From Nissolia schottii (taxonomy: Eukaryota > Streptophyta > Magnoliopsida > Fabales > Fabaceae), in the NCBI GenBank assembly GCA_003254905.1, contig QANU01002159.1, positions 210,769 to 274,768 on the forward strand: DNA of 64,000 bases. Direction: 5' to 3'. Positions within the stretch are counted from its first letter, which is position 1, and the number at the start of each line of letters is the position of its first letter. Position numbers and translations under genes: made by a program. Below are positions 63,231-64,000 of the stretch, piece after piece. Under the pieces are notes generated by a model, which saw nothing but the letters and a program-made list of their open reading frames with translations, made no database searches and had not been told where the DNA came from.

Positions 63231-64000
63231 TAGCAGCTTATGCTTAAGTCATAATCTGCGTCTGCTAAGTTGTTATCTGCTGCGTGGGCATACTAATAGT
63301 CCCTACTTTATTCTAAAAAATAGTTAAGTTATCTGAAAGTAAGGACCCGTTTTTTTTTTAACATAAATTGTTTTTACGCGTCAAAGTAGAGCTATACGTG
63401 TGAACTATCATAAGTCCCATATAGTCGTATAACAGATCAATGCGGGCGTCGTCTGTCATACATGTACATACATAATTAGTAAAGTAAACAGTACCAAGTG
63501 GGTCCAACAGTTAATGTCATACATATCAGGCAGTCATGTGTACATATCATAAATACTGTACTAGTACATAAAAAGGGCTATACATATCCTAAGCCCGTAC
63601 ATACTATCAGAGCTACACAATGACATACAACAAAATACATATGAAACTAGGGCTACTAGCAAAAAGGCGTCGTCACTGATGACAGGGTCTGGGAACAGGG
63701 CTGGGCAAATCTCCGGCTCATCCTCGCTGGGGTCCTCCTCAGGATCCTCCTCCTCGTCCTCCTGCTCCGGCTCCTCCCCTGTCTCAGGGTCTACAGTCCT
63801 AACTCAGCTGCGAAGGATCCGCCGCTTCTTCGGCGGTTTCGTCATCGGGCTCTCCTGAAGCCATAAGTGAGTGGGGGTGAGAACGGTGGTTCTCAGTGGA
63901 TAACTGTAGGGTCGTGGGGATCTGGTTACTCAATTATGCTTCGGCCGTCCAGGGATCTCTAAGTGATTCATGCATCTAGACATCCTACCAATTATTTCTT
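63231..64000 (-). repeat. Possible gypsy internal or LTR segment with an acidic frame
   Basis: On the minus strand, 63862-63680 has MASGEPDDETAEEAADP and, after a stop, an EEPEQEDEEEDPEEDP acidic stretch, a style found near the end of some gypsy elements. The composition differs from the window average. The element runs off the window edge, so class and limits are uncertain. Confidence 0.35.

Noticed and set aside
62910-63233. 107-residue plus frame in the LTR-like segment
   Set aside because: No domain; composition fits an LTR, so coding is not supported.

Overview
The window is plant nuclear DNA: AT-rich, with GT-AG introns in every long gene, chloroplast-type and mitochondrial housekeeping genes, and many plant retroelements and MITEs. 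Repeat styles (for example a MITE ending GGGTTAATTAAG and CTTT-tailed LINE ends) suggest a legume, perhaps close to soybean; that placement is inference. Two single N bases (6988 and 27634) show a draft-quality assembly.

Five protein genes can be modelled exon by exon. They are an OM47-type mitochondrial outer-membrane beta-barrel gene (minus, 819-8381, with one exon damaged at the N), the chloroplast L-aspartate oxidase gene of NAD synthesis (plus, 17150-21399), a GDSL esterase/lipase gene (plus, 29959-32450), a kinesin-light-chain-related TPR gene (minus, 33598-36126), and the GPN-loop GTPase 3 gene (minus, 52453-57194). A sixth transcription unit (minus, 60518-62172) has plausible exons that I do not recognise. 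OM47, GDSL and KLCR appear in the same order as the Arabidopsis genes I remember as At3g27930, At3g27950 and At3g27960, so an old collinear block seems to survive around inserted DNA.

Broken genes: a 2-alkenal/quinone reductase lacking its 5' exons and its NADPH glycine motif (48333-49510), the 3' end of a type I inositol polyphosphate 5-phosphatase (51086-51901), and a DUF7086-like ORF cut short beside an RTE LINE (59580-59972).

Most other sequence is mobile DNA. There are L1-type LINE remnants (7866-8218, 9090-10640, 27950-29440), a truncated Ty1/copia element (13170-15830), a complete TRIM with 5-bp target duplications nested in a LINE (28588-29325), a CACTA transposase pseudogene (45395-47130), gypsy-like LTR pieces (62650-64000), and several MITE or foldback elements with visible target duplications (2703-3339, 37910-38850, 40216-40490, 50104-50388, 53191-53833, 58144-58664). 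I found no rRNA, tRNA or CRISPR array, and no operon-like or previously unknown multi-gene system. The most informative signals are the MITE families, the TRIM with its 33-bp coding minisatellite, and the paired decay of two divergent genes around a minisatellite.
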